From Sphingomonas palmae (GTDB lineage Bacteria; Pseudomonadota; Alphaproteobacteria; Sphingomonadales; Sphingomonadaceae), in the NCBI RefSeq assembly GCF_900109565.1, contig NZ_FNZZ01000001.1, forward strand, positions 124,001 to 188,000: DNA of 64,000 nucleotides, written 5' to 3'. The notes under the pieces were generated by a model. It was not told the DNA's origin and did not search any database. It was given only the letters and a program-made list of their open reading frames with translations. How positions within the stretch are numbered: position 1 is the first letter of the stretch; each line of letters starts with the position of its first letter. The translations under genes and the position numbers were made by a program. This document shows positions 29,244 through 38,500 of the stretch, one piece after another.

Positions 29244-29798
29244 ATGTCGACCGTCACCGCCGTTCCGATTGCCCCGGTGAAGCGCGCCTACGTGTTGTGG
29301 CTGTGGCTCGGGCTCGCCTTTGCGCTCGTCGCGGGTGTCGCGCTAGCACAGGCGGGTTCGACCGGCATCCAGACGACCGCGTCTGGGCTCCGCTACAAGG
29401 TGCTGAAGCAGGGCAGCGGGCCGCACCCGACCGACGCTGATGTGGCGCTGGTGCGCTACGAAGGCCGGCTGATGAACGGTACCGTCTTCGATAAGGCCGA
29501 CCAGCCGACGGCGCTACCGGTCGCGCGCATGATCCCGGGCTTCACGGAGGGGTTGAAGCTGATGAGCAAGGGAGCGAAGTACCGCTTCTGGATCAAGCCC
29601 GAACTCGCCTATGGTGCCGAGGACAAGGGGCCGATCCCGGCGAACTCGACGCTGCAGTTCGACGTCGAACTGGTCGACTTCATGTCGGAAGAGCAGATCC
29701 GCGCCATGCAGCAGATGATGATGCAGCAGCAGGGCGGCATGCTTGGTGGCGCCGCAGCGGGCAGCGCCGTTCCGGGAGGCGAGCCGCAGGGCCGCTGA
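29244..29798 (+). CDS. FKBP-type peptidyl-prolyl cis-trans isomerase, membrane-anchored or exported
   Basis: The 184-residue protein has a hydrophobic N-terminal segment (YVLWLWLGLAFALVAGVALA) that acts as a signal or anchor, followed by the FKBP domain with SGLRYKVLKQGSG, VRYEGRLMNGTVFD, IPGFTEGLKLMSKG and YGAEDKGPIPANSTLQF. It should assist folding in the periplasm. A methionine- and glutamine-rich tail (AMQQMMMQQQGGM) is unusual and probably unstructured. A strong terminator follows. Confidence 0.93.
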   Translation: MSTVTAVPIAPVKRAYVLWLWLGLAFALVAGVALAQAGSTGIQTTASGLRYKVLKQGSGPHPTDADVALVRYEGRLMNGTVFDKADQPTALPVARMIPGFTEGLKLMSKGAKYRFWIKPELAYGAEDKGPIPANSTLQFDVELVDFMSEEQIRAMQQMMMQQQGGMLGGAAAGSAVPGGEPQGR

Positions 29799-29825
29799 TC
29801 CGCGCTCAACCACATCGATATACAA

Positions 29826-29859
29826 GAGGCGGGTTCGACAGGGTCGAGCCCGCCTCTTT
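29826..29859 (+). terminator. Rho-independent terminator after the FKBP gene
   Basis: A 14-base-pair stem (GAGGCGGGTTCGAC with GTCGAGCCCGCCTC, one G-U pair) closes a three-base loop and is followed by TTT. It lies 28 bases after the FKBP stop. The 270 bases beyond it, up to 30130, hold no gene that I can support. Confidence 0.85.
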
Positions 29860-30130
29860 CGTGCTTGTCGAGTCGCTTACCTATCGGCTTGATGCCGCGC
29901 GCCTCAGTCGGCGGATTGGCGCATGGGGGTTGAACTTTCAGCACTGCTTGGTGTCCGGTCAGCGCTGCGTGCTGTTAAAGTCCTAACCAGAGTGCCGCCC
30001 GCGTCCTGGTCAGCGCGCTAGCCCGTTCTAGCTGTTGCAGCGATGCCCGAGAACGTCTTCTCGTGGGCGAGAAGTCCATGCGCGCTATTTAAAGCGAACG
30101 TGCGGGAACGAGGACCGGCGATCGCTGGAC

Positions 30131-30158
30131 AAAAAAATAGCGGCCCGAAGGCCGCTAT
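30131..30158 (-). terminator. Rho-independent terminator of the small exported membrane protein
   Basis: ATAGCGGCC and GGCCGCTAT form a nine-base-pair stem around a four-base loop. On the minus strand the stem is followed by seven T residues (AAAAAAA at 30131-30137 on the plus strand). It ends the transcript of the gene at 30182-30421. Confidence 0.85.
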
Positions 30159-30181
30159 CTCTTTTCAGCTTGTGGCTGAAC

Positions 30182-30421
30182 TTAGTTGCTGTCGGGCGTG
30201 TCGTCGCCGTCGGTCGCGACAACCACAATGCCCGCGATCACGGCTGCAGCCGCGACGATCGCGATGATCACGCCGCCACCGGCGAGTTCGTTCTTCTTCG
30301 CCGACGGCGCAGCAGCGCGCGACACCGACAGGCTGCTGGCCGGGTTCACCGGAGCGGCCATCGCCGGAGCAACCGAAACTGACGCCGCAGCGGCGGCGAG
30401 CATGTACTTAGCAAGACGCAT
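30182..30421 (-). CDS. Small exported protein with one membrane helix, unknown function
   Basis: The 79-residue protein has a signal peptide (MRLAKYMLAAAAASVSVAPA), a short linker of Ala, Pro and Ser, and one strong hydrophobic helix (GGVIIAIVAAAAVIAGIVVV) followed by an acidic tail (TDGDDTPDSN). It has a strong AGGGAG ribosome-binding site and its own terminator, so it is a genuine stand-alone gene, probably well expressed. No family is recognised. It is probably cleaved and then inserted with its tail across the membrane. Confidence 0.8.
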   Translation of the reverse strand: MRLAKYMLAAAAASVSVAPAMAAPVNPASSLSVSRAAAPSAKKNELAGGGVIIAIVAAAAVIAGIVVVATDGDDTPDSN

Positions 30422-30527
30422 GTGAAACTCCCTTTGCTTCCCGCCGGCCGATATAGCGCCAATGCAGCAAAATCAACCCCTGTGGCAGGAGTTGTGACGT
30501 TTCGCGGGTCGCGTTGGTGAAAAGAGA

Positions 30528-31292
30528 CTAGGGCGTAGCCTGCAAGACCCAGTTGTCCTCGCCCTCCAGCCCCAGTGCGGTCAACGGCCCTCCGGCATAG
30601 GCTCCGGTATCGATCCCGATTCGCCCGGCTTTTCGCTCCACCTCGGGTGTGATCGTATGACCGTGCACGATCATCTTCTCGTGCCGGCCGGCGAAGTCGA
30701 GAAACGTGCTGCGGATCCAGCGCAGGTCGGACACCTTCTGCTCCGACAAGGCGACGCCGGGTCGGACGCCGGCGTGCACGAAGGCATAGTCGCCGATCGC
30801 AATCACATCCTCGAACGACTGGAGAAAGGCGGTGTGCGCAGGCGGTACGATCCGCTGCAGTTCGCCGGCAAGCTCGACATAATCGAGCCGCTCGTACTCG
30901 GGCCCACTCAGGCCATAACTCATGATCGTCTCGCGGCCGCCGATGCGACAGAACATGCGCAAGGCCTGCTCGTCGCCTTCCAGCGCGTGAAGGAAGACCT
31001 CTTCGTGATTGCCGGCGATGAAGCGCGTGGCCGGCGCACGCTCGCGCAGGGCGATGAGCTCGTCGATGACCGCGGCCGACCCCGGACCGCGGTCGACCAG
31101 ATCGCCGAGCAGAATGATCGTCGTTTCGGCAGCACCGCGCGTGGCATCATCGGCGGCCATCATCGCCAACAGCTGTCGCAGTTGGACCACGCAGCCGTGC
31201 ACGTCGCCGATCGCGTACACGCGCTGGCCTGCGGGGATCATCGGGGGCGGAGCAGCGGACGCACGGCCGCCGCGAAAGAGTTTACGCAGCAT
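30528..31292 (-). CDS. Metallophosphoesterase, PPP phosphatase family
   Basis: The 254-residue protein has the metal-binding motifs of the PPP/calcineurin family: IGDVHG, GDLVDRG, GNHE and VHGHT. It would remove phosphate from proteins or hydrolyse dinucleoside tetraphosphates; these two cannot be separated here. It is on the minus strand, divergent from galU, with 143 bases between. Confidence 0.92.
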   Translation of the reverse strand: MLRKLFRGGRASAAPPPMIPAGQRVYAIGDVHGCVVQLRQLLAMMAADDATRGAAETTIILLGDLVDRGPGSAAVIDELIALRERAPATRFIAGNHEEVFLHALEGDEQALRMFCRIGGRETIMSYGLSGPEYERLDYVELAGELQRIVPPAHTAFLQSFEDVIAIGDYAFVHAGVRPGVALSEQKVSDLRWIRSTFLDFAGRHEKMIVHGHTITPEVERKAGRIGIDTGAYAGGPLTALGLEGEDNWVLQATP

Positions 31293-31435
31293 AGACGAAG
31301 GTCAGCCGGTTAACGGGTGTGATCGCAGCCGGCAAGCCCGGCGATCAGGCCGTATCGCTTTGGATGATATGGCGTTTGCTCGCCTCGGCTGCGGCCGTTA
31401 GAGCGCCACGACAAGAGATCGAAACGGGGATACGC

Positions 31436-32305
31436 ATGACGATCAAGAGGGTGCGCAAGGCAGTGTTCCCGGTGGCGGGGCTTGGCACCCGTTTCCTGCC
31501 GGCGACGAAGGCGATGCCGAAGGAAATGCTGACGGTCGTCGACAAGCCGTTGATCCAGTACGCGGTCGAGGAAGCGCTTGAGGCCGGGATCGAGCAGATC
31601 ATCTTCGTCACAGGCCGCGGCAAGGCCGCGCTCGAGGATCACTTCGACATCTCCTACGAACTCGAGACGACGATGCGCGAGCGGGGCAAGAGCCTGTCGC
31701 TGATCGAGCATATCCGCCAGCAGCCCGGCTCGCCCGTCTACGTGCGCCAGCAGGAGCCGCTCGGTCTCGGCCATGCGGTTTGGTGCGCGCGCGAGATCGT
31801 CGGTGACGAACCGTTCGCCGTGCTGCTTCCCGACGAGTTGATGGTGGGCAGCCCCAACTTCACGGCGCAGATGGTCAATGCGTACAATCAGGTAGGCGGG
31901 AACGTCATCGGCGCGCTCGAGGTCGCGGACGAGGAGACGAGCAAATACGGCATCATCTCGCCGGGCAAGGTCGACGGCCGGCTAACTGAGGTCACCGCGC
32001 TGGTCGAGAAGCCTGCGAAAGGCACCTCGCCGTCGAACCTGATGATCCCCGGCCGTTACATCCTACAGCCCGAGGTGATGCGCATCCTCGATGCCAAGGA
32101 GACCGGCGCCGGCGGTGAAATCCAGCTGACCGACGCAATGGCGCAGCTGATCGGTCGTCAGCCGTTCCACGGCTTCACCTTCGACGGCGAGCGTTACGAC
32201 TGCGGCGGCAAGGAAGGCTTCATCCAGGCGAACCTCGCGCTGGCGCTCGCGCGCGAGGACATCGGACCGGCGGTGCGCAAATTCGCAAGCGAGTTGCTCG
32301 CCTGA
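31436..32305 (+). CDS. galU: UTP--glucose-1-phosphate uridylyltransferase
   Basis: GalU makes UDP-glucose for polysaccharide and lipid glycosylation. The 289-residue protein shows the nucleotide-binding VFPVAGLGTRFLPATKAMPK, DKPLIQYAVEEA, VLLPDELM and TALVEKPAKG, and ends with YDCGGKEGFIQANLALAL. ATG 31436 lies seven bases after a GGGGA site. The stop is four bases from the end of the convergent MoeB-like gene. Confidence 0.96.
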   Translation: MTIKRVRKAVFPVAGLGTRFLPATKAMPKEMLTVVDKPLIQYAVEEALEAGIEQIIFVTGRGKAALEDHFDISYELETTMRERGKSLSLIEHIRQQPGSPVYVRQQEPLGLGHAVWCAREIVGDEPFAVLLPDELMVGSPNFTAQMVNAYNQVGGNVIGALEVADEETSKYGIISPGKVDGRLTEVTALVEKPAKGTSPSNLMIPGRYILQPEVMRILDAKETGAGGEIQLTDAMAQLIGRQPFHGFTFDGERYDCGGKEGFIQANLALALAREDIGPAVRKFASELLA

Positions 32306-32309
32306 TGCG

Positions 32310-33080
32310 TCAGGCGGCGCGCACGTCCGCGCCGCCGCACGCACGGCATCCAGGGTCCTTGGGCAGGCGTAGCGTACGAAAGCGCAGCGCGAGCAGATCG
32401 ACGAGCAGCAACGTGCCCGCGCTATCGTCACCGAAGGGCGCGACGGCGCGGATTGCCTCCAGCGCGGCCATGCTGCCGAGCACGCCCGTCACGGGACCGA
32501 GCACGCCTTCCTCGGCGCAGGTCAGGCCCTCGCGCGCCGGATCGTCGCCGACGAAGCAGCGGTAGCACGGCTTGCCGGCTTCCCAGCCGCGGAACACGGC
32601 GACCTGACCTTCGAACCGGCTAACCGCGGCGGAGACGAGTGGAATACGTCGCGCCAGCGCCGTATCTGCCACCGCGAGCCTTGTCGCAAAGTTATCGCTA
32701 CCGTCGATCACGACGTCGGCGCTATCGAGTAAGCGGTCGGCGTTGGCGGCATTGATCCGCTCGATCGCGGCATAAGCCTCAACGTGAGGATTGATCCGCT
32801 GGATCGCCTCGACAGCGCGCGCTGCCTTGGCGTCGCCGCGTTCATCGCCCGAGAACAGCGTCTGGCGATGAAGGTTCGACGTATCGATCCGGTCGTCGTC
32901 GATGACGGTGATGCGGCCGAAACCGGCCCCGGCGAGGTATTGCAGCGCGGGCGAGCCGATACCTCCTGCGCCGATCACGGCAACGTGCGCGCGCTTCAAT
33001 CGAAGCTGACCGGGGCCACCGATTTCGGGGAGGACGACGTGGCGCGCGTAGCGGGCGACTTCGTCCGCGGAGAGCGTCAC
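32310..33080 (-). CDS. MoeB/ThiF-family adenylyltransferase
   Basis: The 256-residue protein is a HesA/MoeB/ThiF enzyme that adenylates the C-terminus of a ubiquitin-like sulfur carrier (MoaD or ThiS). It has the ATP-binding GAGGIGSPALQYL, NLHRQTLFSG, DGSDNFATR, the catalytic cysteine in LTCAEEGVLGPV, and two zinc CxxC pairs (CYRC and CRAC). The partner carrier is not in the window. GTG 33080 overlaps the preceding stop (GTGA). A rhodanese domain, found in some relatives, is absent. Confidence 0.93.
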   Translation of the reverse strand: MTLSADEVARYARHVVLPEIGGPGQLRLKRAHVAVIGAGGIGSPALQYLAGAGFGRITVIDDDRIDTSNLHRQTLFSGDERGDAKAARAVEAIQRINPHVEAYAAIERINAANADRLLDSADVVIDGSDNFATRLAVADTALARRIPLVSAAVSRFEGQVAVFRGWEAGKPCYRCFVGDDPAREGLTCAEEGVLGPVTGVLGSMAALEAIRAVAPFGDDSAGTLLLVDLLALRFRTLRLPKDPGCRACGGADVRAA

Positions 33081-33436
33081 CGCCACGTGAAGGCGATCGT
33101 CATCCGGTGCCAGCCGACCATCTCGGGCGGCTCGATCTGACCGCGAAGGCTGCGCAACGCGACACCGGAGGCATATTGCTCCACAGTTGGGCAATTGATC
33201 GCGCGTGGGACGATGCGACGCACACGTCCGGTCTCGGCGACATAAACCGCCAGATCAATCGACAGCGTGCCTGGCTGCGGCGCCGCGCAGCGTCCCGCGC
33301 GAACTTCGTCGCGCACGTAGTCGGATACGAGTTCCGCAGCCTCGGTGGTGGGCGCACGCAAGGCCGGGAGCGTCCTCCAGTCAGCCGGCGGGCTGTTGAT
33401 CGTCGCGGCGACCTGTAGGAAGAGCGCGAACAGCAT
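33077..33436 (-). CDS. Small exported protein, TonB-C-like
   Basis: The 119-residue protein begins with a short hydrophobic segment ([16 protein letters not shown]), possibly a signal peptide. Its second half (LAVYVAETGRVRRIVPRA, then ALRSLRGQIEPPEMVG) resembles the C-terminal fold of TonB-like proteins, with a carry-over of periodic Val, Pro and Arg residues. The call is tentative. It overlaps the dut stop by one base (TGATG) and the next gene by four, so it lies in a tight dut-to-MoeB-like operon. Confidence 0.6.
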   Translation of the reverse strand: MLFALFLQVAATINSPPADWRTLPALRAPTTEAAELVSDYVRDEVRAGRCAAPQPGTLSIDLAVYVAETGRVRRIVPRAINCPTVEQYASGVALRSLRGQIEPPEMVGWHRMTIAFTWR

Positions 33437-33885
33437 CAGCGCCCGGTGGAGCCGAACCCGCCGGCGCCGCGCGCAGTATCGTCGAGCGTCTCTGCCAAGG
33501 CCAGCTCGGCGCGTAGGACGGGGGCGGGCACGAGTTGCGCGATCCGGTCCCCGCGGCACACGGCAAACGACTCTTGACCGAGGTTGGCGAGGATAACCTT
33601 CACCTCGCCGCGATAATCGCTGTCGATCGTGCCCGGCGTGTTCAGGCACGTGACGCCGTGTTTGAGGGCAAGACCGGAGCGTGGACGCACCTGAACCTCA
33701 TAACCCGTTGGGATCGCGAGTGCAAAACCCGTCGCGATCGCCGCGCGTGCGCCGGGTTCGAGCACGATATCCTCCGCCGCGACGACGTCCATGCCAGCCG
33801 CGCCGTCGGTCGCGTAGGCGGGGAACGGCAGATCATCACCGTTGGGCAGGCGCTGCACCGCGATGCGGATCAAGTCAGAGGGCAT
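33436..33885 (-). CDS. dut: dUTP diphosphatase
   Basis: Dut keeps uracil out of DNA and supplies dUMP for thymidylate. The 149-residue protein has all trimeric dUTPase motifs: [43 protein letters not shown] and the C-terminal [14 protein letters not shown] 33885 overlaps the end of coaBC by 11 bases. Confidence 0.97.
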   Translation of the reverse strand: MPSDLIRIAVQRLPNGDDLPFPAYATDGAAGMDVVAAEDIVLEPGARAAIATGFALAIPTGYEVQVRPRSGLALKHGVTCLNTPGTIDSDYRGEVKVILANLGQESFAVCRGDRIAQLVPAPVLRAELALAETLDDTARGAGGFGSTGR

Positions 33886-35053
33886 CGGCGATCCTTCGTG
33901 CGAGCCGTTGCGCCACATCGCGCTTCGGCAGTCTGGTCCAGCTTTCAACCCCGTCGGCGGTGACGAGATGGACGGTATTGGCGTCACCACCCATGACATC
34001 GCCGGACACGTCGTTGGCGACGATCCAGTCGGCGCTCTTGCGCAGACGTTTCGCGGTGGCGTGCTCGACCACGCGCTCGGTTTCGGCCGCGAAGCCGATC
34101 AGCAATCCGGGACGACGATCGCTCTTCCCCAGCGCGGCAAGAATGTCGGGGTTCTCCACCAGCGTCAGTGCCGGCTGTGCCTCGCCCTTCTTGATCTTCT
34201 GTCCCGCAGCAGCGTCGACGCGCCAGTCGGCGACCGCCGCGACCATCACCGCGGCGTCGGCTGGGAGCGCGTGCTCGACCGCGAGCGCCATCTCGCGCGC
34301 GGTTTCCACGTCGACGCGCGTCACGCCCGCAGGTGTGGGCAGCGTCACCGGTCCGGCGACTAACCGCACGTCGGCACCGAGCGCCGCCAGTGACGCGGCG
34401 ATCGCGAAGCCCTGTTTTCCCGAGGAGCGATTGCCGATGTAGCGGACCGGGTCGATCGGCTCGTGCGTCGGGCCGGCGGTGACGATCACGCGCTTGCCGG
34501 CGAGCGGTCGGTCGGACGCAGGAACCAATGCCGCCTCGATCGCCGCGACGATCGCGTCCGGCTCGGGCAGTCGGCCCGCTCCCCATTCGCCGCACGCCAT
34601 CGCGCCCTCGTCGGGCTCCATGACGACAATCCCATCGGCTCGGAGCTGCGCGACGTTGCGCTGCGTGGCGGCGTGGTGCCACATCCGCACGTTCATCGCC
34701 GGCGCGGCAAGCACAAGCTTGTCGGTCGCGAGCAGCAGCGTCGTCGCCAGATCGTTGGCGATCCCGCCCGCCATGCGCGCTAGCAGATCGGCAGAGGCGG
34801 GCGCGACCACGACCAGATCGGCTTCACGGCTGAGCTGGATGTGACCCATCTCGGCCTCGTCCTTCAGGTCCCACAAGGTCGTGTAGACTTTGTCCTCCGA
34901 GAGGGCAGCCAGCGTCATCGGTGTGACGAAATGCCCGGCGGCCTCGGTCATCACGCAGCGCACCGAATGGCCCCGCTTGCGCAGGCCGCGCACGATCTCG
35001 CACGCCTTATAGGCCGCGATGCCGCCGCCGACGATCAGCAATATCCGGCTCAC
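33875..35053 (-). CDS. coaBC: Bifunctional phosphopantothenoylcysteine decarboxylase / phosphopantothenate--cysteine ligase
   Basis: This enzyme makes 4'-phosphopantetheine, a step of coenzyme A synthesis. The 392-residue protein has the flavin-binding CoaC domain at the N-terminus ([30 protein letters not shown]) and the CoaB domain in the C-terminal half ([35 protein letters not shown]). The start is GTG. Its 3' end overlaps dut; the coaBC-dut pairing is common in proteobacteria. Confidence 0.97.
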   Translation of the reverse strand: MSRILLIVGGGIAAYKACEIVRGLRKRGHSVRCVMTEAAGHFVTPMTLAALSEDKVYTTLWDLKDEAEMGHIQLSREADLVVVAPASADLLARMAGGIANDLATTLLLATDKLVLAAPAMNVRMWHHAATQRNVAQLRADGIVVMEPDEGAMACGEWGAGRLPEPDAIVAAIEAALVPASDRPLAGKRVIVTAGPTHEPIDPVRYIGNRSSGKQGFAIAASLAALGADVRLVAGPVTLPTPAGVTRVDVETAREMALAVEHALPADAAVMVAAVADWRVDAAAGQKIKKGEAQPALTLVENPDILAALGKSDRRPGLLIGFAAETERVVEHATAKRLRKSADWIVANDVSGDVMGGDANTVHLVTADGVESWTRLPKRDVAQRLARRIADAL

Positions 35054-35077
35054 CTGCTCAACCTACCTCGCTCGTGC

Positions 35078-36112
35078 TCAACGCGCCACGCGCGTCACGG
35101 TGATGCGGCGCCGGCTCGATGCCTGACGGATCAGCGACGCGGATGCATCTACCGCGAACATCAACCCGAGGGGAAGCAGGACGACGGTGAGGGTGGCTGC
35201 CGATTGCATGCCCGGCAGAAGTGCTAGCAGCATCGCCACGGTCGTGGTCACCGCCACACGGACAGCGAGCGGGTTGCGCACCGAAAACCAGCCTAGCAAA
35301 GCGAACATCCAGCTTGCCGCGCTCAGCCACGCCGGAAGACCGGGCAGGAACGCTGCGGCCGCGACGTCGATCGGGGCCGACGGTGCACCAACTCCGATTG
35401 TCACGACGCCCAGGTTTAACAGCGCCACCCGGTGCGCGATCCACGTCCCCAGGCCAAGCACCGCCGCGAGCAGCCAACCACCCGAATCGCGTGCCTCGCC
35501 TTCGCGCATCGCAGCCGCTGCCATGACGATTACGAATGGCAGCGCCGCAGGATCGATCGTCGTCGCCGCAGCGCCGAGCGCGGCCGCCTCCACCCATCGT
35601 CCGCGGCGCCGCAGCAGCAACGACCAGGCGATCAGAAGCGCGGTCCAGCCCGCGTGCGGCTCGACAATGGTCAACAGCGCGCCCAGCGTGCTCCCGCCGA
35701 ACAACAGCAACGCGCCGGTCAGGCGTGCAGGCAAATGCGTGCAGAGCTCCCCGAGCCGGTTCCAGCCGACCAGCAGAATAGACGCGAGCACTGCGCAGAG
35801 CAGGATCGTCAGGGCGAACACGTCGACGTGGCTCTCGATGACCGCCAGCGTCGGTAGCGGCACTAGCCGTCCCGCAAACGCGCCGGCGGGCACGATCCCG
35901 GCGATCAGCCCGTAGAAGCCGCTACCGTCGCGCATCGCCGACACCACAGCGACATGGTCCTGGTCACCGAGCGTGAGCGCAGGTCCGGCCAGCAGCGCGG
36001 CACCGACGATCAAGAGCGTGGCAGTGGCCAGCACGATCCGCGCAGTCGTGCGTCGCATTCCCGTCACGCGGTTCGCCGCGAGCGCGGCGCGGCGGTCGGC
36101 GATCGCTACCAC
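35078..36112 (-). CDS. Polytopic membrane protein of unknown function
   Basis: The 344-residue protein is almost all hydrophobic, with about nine helices, for instance ARIVLATATLLIVGAALLAG, VFALTILLCAVLASILLVG and ALLIAWSLLLRR, and a basic C-terminus. I recognise no catalytic motif or family. The GTG start overlaps the ubiB stop by seven bases, and coaBC follows after 24 bases, so it lies inside the ubiE-ubiB-coaBC run. A lipid- or glycan-related role is possible but unsupported. Confidence 0.75.
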   Translation of the reverse strand: MVAIADRRAALAANRVTGMRRTTARIVLATATLLIVGAALLAGPALTLGDQDHVAVVSAMRDGSGFYGLIAGIVPAGAFAGRLVPLPTLAVIESHVDVFALTILLCAVLASILLVGWNRLGELCTHLPARLTGALLLFGGSTLGALLTIVEPHAGWTALLIAWSLLLRRRGRWVEAAALGAAATTIDPAALPFVIVMAAAAMREGEARDSGGWLLAAVLGLGTWIAHRVALLNLGVVTIGVGAPSAPIDVAAAAFLPGLPAWLSAASWMFALLGWFSVRNPLAVRVAVTTTVAMLLALLPGMQSAATLTVVLLPLGLMFAVDASASLIRQASSRRRITVTRVAR

Positions 36113-37644
36113 GCCGTGCCGATGAGCATCGCGCCGACCGCGACCGCCGCGCTCACTGCGGCTACCGCGACGTAGCGCCAGCCGGCGCCGATCCGCACCA
36201 CCTCAATCTGTCGCAGCGGCGGGGCAGGCGGCGCGCCGCCCGGGGCCGGGTAGCGCGCCTCGATCCGGCGGACGAGCTCGGGCAATCGCGCCAGCGTCCG
36301 CACGTCGGCGACGAGGCGATCCGCGATCGCGGCCTCGGGACCCAGTTCGTTGCGGATCCACTCCTCGACGAATGGACCCGCCGTTTCCCACAGGTTGATG
36401 TCGGGATCGAGGCTGGTCGCGACGCCCTCCACCATCACCATCGTCTTCTGCAGCAGCAGCAGGTGCGGCTGCGTGATCATGTCGAAGTCGCGCGTGATCG
36501 AGAAGAGCGAGTCGAGCATCATGCCGATCGACATTTCCTTGACCGGCAGCCCGCGCATCGGCTCGCCGACCGCCCGCAGCGCGGTCGCGAACTCGCCGAC
36601 GTCGTGGTGCGCGGGGACGTAGCCTGCCTCAAAATGGATCTCGGCGACGCGCCGGTAATTGCCGGTGATGAGGCCGTAGAGGATCTCCGCCAGCCAGACG
36701 CGCGCGCGCCGGTCGATCCGCCCCATGATGCCGAAATCGATCGCGACGACGCGATTGCCGGGCACCGCGAACAGATTGCCTTGGTGCATGTCGGCGTGGA
36801 AGAAGCCGTCGGCGATCGCCTGCCGCAGGAACGCGTGGATCAGCACGCGCGCCAGTTCGCGCAGGTCGTAGCCCGCGGCGATCAGCGCCGCGCGGTTCGA
36901 GAGTTTGATCCCGTCGATCCACTCGCTGGTCAGCACCTTGCCGGTCGTGCGCTGCCAGTCGATCGCGGGGACAAGGAAGCCGGGTTCGGCCGACATATTC
37001 TCGGCGAGTTCGGACGACGACGCCGCCTCGCGTCGCAGGTCGAGTTCGCGCGCGGTCCAGCGCTTGAACGTCTCGATCACCAGCCGCGGTTGCAGCCGGG
37101 CGATCTCGCCGCCCATCGGCTCGATCTGCGCCGCCGCCCATTCATAGGTGTCGATCGCGCGCGCGAAATCTTCCTCGACGTTGGGACGCAGCACCTTGAC
37201 CGCGACCCGCCGCCCGTCGGTCGTGGTCGCGCGGTGCACTTGCGCGATCGACGCGGCGCCGACCGGTACCTCCTCGATCTCGGCGAACAGCTCGTCCAGC
37301 GGTCTGCCGAAACTCGCCTTCAACTGCGCACAAACGACAGAGAAAGGGATGGGCGGCACCGCGTCCTGCAACCGTAGCAGGCCGGTCGCGGCATCCTCGC
37401 CGACGATATCGGGACGCGTCGCGAGGGTCTGGCCAAGCTTGATCGCGGCCGGTCCCAGCGCCTCGAACGCGTCGGCGTAGCGCGGCTGCTCGGGCACGCG
37501 CGCGCCGAACCGGGCGAGCCGCAGCAGCCGCCGCAGCCGCGCGGGCGTGTTGGGATCACGCTCGATCCCGCGCAGCGCCCCGTGGCGCGCCAGTGTGCGG
37601 CCCCAGCTAAGCAATCGCCAGGTGTGGACGATCGGAGAGGTCAA
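36106..37644 (-). CDS. ubiB: Ubiquinone biosynthesis regulatory protein kinase UbiB
   Basis: UbiB is an atypical protein-kinase-like ATPase needed for ubiquinone synthesis. The 512-residue protein has the family KxGQ motif (AAIKLGQTLATRPD), an ATP-binding KVLRPNVEEDF, the catalytic-loop-like FFHADMHQGNLF and DFGIMG, and one or two C-terminal membrane helices (YVAVAAVSAAVAVGAMLIG). The TTG start overlaps the ubiE stop by four bases (TTGA), so translation is coupled. Confidence 0.95.
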   Translation of the reverse strand: MTSPIVHTWRLLSWGRTLARHGALRGIERDPNTPARLRRLLRLARFGARVPEQPRYADAFEALGPAAIKLGQTLATRPDIVGEDAATGLLRLQDAVPPIPFSVVCAQLKASFGRPLDELFAEIEEVPVGAASIAQVHRATTTDGRRVAVKVLRPNVEEDFARAIDTYEWAAAQIEPMGGEIARLQPRLVIETFKRWTARELDLRREAASSSELAENMSAEPGFLVPAIDWQRTTGKVLTSEWIDGIKLSNRAALIAAGYDLRELARVLIHAFLRQAIADGFFHADMHQGNLFAVPGNRVVAIDFGIMGRIDRRARVWLAEILYGLITGNYRRVAEIHFEAGYVPAHHDVGEFATALRAVGEPMRGLPVKEMSIGMMLDSLFSITRDFDMITQPHLLLLQKTMVMVEGVATSLDPDINLWETAGPFVEEWIRNELGPEAAIADRLVADVRTLARLPELVRRIEARYPAPGGAPPAPPLRQIEVVRIGAGWRYVAVAAVSAAVAVGAMLIGTAW

Positions 37645-38378
37645 ATCTTCCAGCCGCTGTGGATCGCGACCAGCCCGCCCAGCATCGGCTCGACCTGCGT
37701 GCGCACGAAGCCCGCCTCGCCGATCATCCGTTCGAACGACGGCATATCGGGGAAACGACGGATCGATTCGATCAGGTAGCGGTAGCTGTCGGGATCGTTC
37801 GCCAGCAGCTTGCCCAGTTGCGGCACGACCTTGTGCGAGTAAGCGTCGTAGACCTCACCGAAGCCCGGCCAGGTGGTCGTCGAGAATTCGAGGCAGAAGA
37901 AGCGACCCCCGCGTCGCAGCACCCGGTGTGCCTCGCGCAGCGCCTTCGGAATGTCGGTCACGTTCCGGATGCCGAACGCGATCGTGTAGGCGTCGAAGAA
38001 CTTGTCGGGAAAGGTCAGCGTTTCGGCATTCGCCTCGGTCCACACGAGGCCGGTCAGCCCGCGCTCCTGCGCGCGCTTCATGCCCACGCCGAGCATTTCC
38101 GGGTTGATATCGGCAACCGTGATCGCCGCGCCCGACGGCGCCATGCGGAACGCGATGTCGCCGGTGCCACCCGCCATGTCGAGGATCTGCTCGCCCTGGC
38201 GCGGCTTCACGCGGCGCACGAAGCGGTCCTTCCACAAACGGTGCATGCCCCCCGACATCGCATCGTTCATCAGGTCGTATCGGCTCGCCACGTTGGAGAA
38301 CACGCCGCGCACGCGCTGCGTCTTCTCGGTCGGGGACACGTCTTCGTACCCGAAGGAGACGGTTTCTTGCTCGCTCAA
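37641..38378 (-). CDS. ubiE: Ubiquinone/menaquinone C-methyltransferase UbiE
   Basis: UbiE methylates the quinone ring in ubiquinone synthesis. The 245-residue protein has the SAM motif ILDMAGGTGDIAFRMA, the family sequence DLMNDAMSGGMHRLWK, and YTIAFGIRNVTDIPKAL. The start codon is TTG 38378, chosen because no ATG gives the conserved N-terminus (SFGYEDV). It is first in the ubiE-ubiB-membrane protein-coaBC-dut run and is divergent from mutM, 122 bases away. Confidence 0.95.
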   Translation of the reverse strand: MSEQETVSFGYEDVSPTEKTQRVRGVFSNVASRYDLMNDAMSGGMHRLWKDRFVRRVKPRQGEQILDMAGGTGDIAFRMAPSGAAITVADINPEMLGVGMKRAQERGLTGLVWTEANAETLTFPDKFFDAYTIAFGIRNVTDIPKALREAHRVLRRGGRFFCLEFSTTTWPGFGEVYDAYSHKVVPQLGKLLANDPDSYRYLIESIRRFPDMPSFERMIGEAGFVRTQVEPMLGGLVAIHSGWKI

Positions 38379-38500
38379 CGTTTCATCCGTTCGTCGTCGG
38401 TGCCAGCGGGCGTGGCGCGGATGCGCACGCTGTGCGGGACAGATGACGCCGCTCTAGCCAAGCCTTGCCGGTCGGGCAAACGCAACCTAGCTCGCCCAGC

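Noticed and set aside
30043-30267. A 74-residue open frame between the FKBP gene and the small membrane protein
   Set aside because: It crosses a terminator, has no ribosome-binding site and no hydrophobic or domain signal.
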